Positions 63,642-64,000 of a stretch of 64,000 nucleotides of DNA are shown here, piece by piece. The notes beneath the pieces were generated by a model. That model had not been told where the DNA came from. It did no database searches and saw nothing but the letters and a program-made list of their open reading frames with translations. The stretch lies in contig DIAM01000021.1 in NCBI GenBank assembly GCA_002416505.1, positions 491,118 to 555,117 on the forward strand. The letters are read 5' to 3'. Origin of the DNA: Gammaproteobacteria bacterium UBA5078. GTDB lineage: Bacteria > Pseudomonadota > Gammaproteobacteria > Pseudomonadales > Pseudohongiellaceae. Made by a program: the position numbers and the translations under genes. Position 1 is the first letter of the stretch, and every line of letters begins with the position of its first letter.

Positions 63642-64000
63642 TGCCTATGAAAGCTCTCTATATCTCGACACTCTGCCTTAGCCTCGCCTGCGCCGGCGCA
63701 ATCCCCGCCCTCGCAGCCAATGGCACCGACGAGAGCGTCAGCCGCATCGTAGTGCAGGGCAGCACCCTCGAGGACTTCTTCACCGCCGCGCTAGACTATA
63801 GCCCGGAGCTGCGCATCTCCCGCGATCGCCTAGATATCAATGCGGCGCGCAGGAAGGCGGCCAACGGCCAGCTGCTGCCACAGATCAGTGCCAACGGGAC
63901 CCTGTCGGACAACGATCAGCTCGACAATGTGCGCGACCTGCGCAATGAGTATCGCGGCGAGCGCTACTCCCTGCAGCTGACCCAGGTGCTATTCAACTGG
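63641..64000 (+). CDS. TolC-family outer-membrane channel, N-terminal part (cut by window edge)
   Basis: 120 codons, 3' end missing. The ATG overlaps the HlyD-type stop (TGATG), so coupled translation is likely. ATG 63647 is also possible. The product has a signal peptide (MKALYISTLCLSLACAGAIPALA) and then LEDFFTAALDYSPELRISRDRLDINAARRKAANGQLLPQISANG, the typical first helix/strand unit of TolC-type proteins. It completes the type I secretion system. Confidence 0.9.
   Translation, partial: MPMKALYISTLCLSLACAGAIPALAANGTDESVSRIVVQGSTLEDFFTAALDYSPELRISRDRLDINAARRKAANGQLLPQISANGTLSDNDQLDNVRDLRNEYRGERYSLQLTQVLFNW

Noticed and set aside
1..64000. tRNA, rRNA, transposase or phage genes
   Set aside because: None could be recognised by motif on either strand by eye; a tRNA or covariance-model scan was not possible.

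Overview
The window looks like chromosomal DNA of a free-living aquatic gammaproteobacterium. The first 48 kb is a string of housekeeping genes whose neighbourhoods follow a Pseudomonas/Cellvibrionales-like order: queG | orn-rsgA-motAB-psd; ilvA-rpiA-(D-2-hydroxyglutarate dehydrogenase)-serA; tkt-epd-pgk-fba; an ArsR/methyltransferase regulator-metK-ahcY-metF-rsmE; amtB-glnK-porin-ubiK-comM; a GGDEF/EAL gene-rep-cytochrome c5. These assignments rest on motifs read in the translations. The exact genus cannot be fixed from the sequence alone.

Layout. 0-5 kb: 5' end of an asparaginase-type gene, ovoA (ovothiol synthesis), a methionine aminotransferase and queG. 5-10 kb: orn, rsgA, motAB, psd, ppnP. 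10-17 kb: ilvA, rpiA, a cold-shock gene, D-2-hydroxyglutarate dehydrogenase, serA. 17-28 kb: transketolase/glycolysis operon and, divergently, the activated-methyl cycle. 28.3-28.9 kb: a gene-free interval with two copies of a 112-bp structured repeat. 28.9-32 kb: nitrogen-regulated amtB/glnK and a putative porin, with readable sigma-54 and NtrC sites. 32-39 kb: ubiK, comM, a GGDEF/EAL protein, rep and two cytochromes c5. 39-48 kb: a secreted matrixin-type protease and its coupled partner, a Calx-beta protein, and a dTDP-rhamnose/glycosyltransferase operon that lacks rfbA.

48-64 kb is the accessory part and the most interesting. It reads as a surface-layer locus: an 870-residue, Ala/Thr/Gly-rich RTX/S-layer-like protein, a SapC-family protein, a complete type I secretion set (ABC transporter, HlyD-type adaptor, start of a TolC-type channel), and an AT-richer insert with a methyltransferase carrying a C-terminal regulatory region. 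Interleaved is a second module: a FecR-domain protein with a TbpB-like beta-barrel tail, a CHASE2 membrane nucleotide cyclase with non-canonical purine-binding residues, a TPR plus outer-membrane-barrel protein of Slam-like architecture, and a divergent Crp/Fnr-family regulator. Near-identical Crp-type palindromes, each exactly 21 nt from a -10-like hexamer, lie upstream of both the surface-protein gene and the fecR-cyclase-barrel operon. This suggests that one regulator controls both.

No rRNA, tRNA, CRISPR array, insertion sequence or phage gene was seen.
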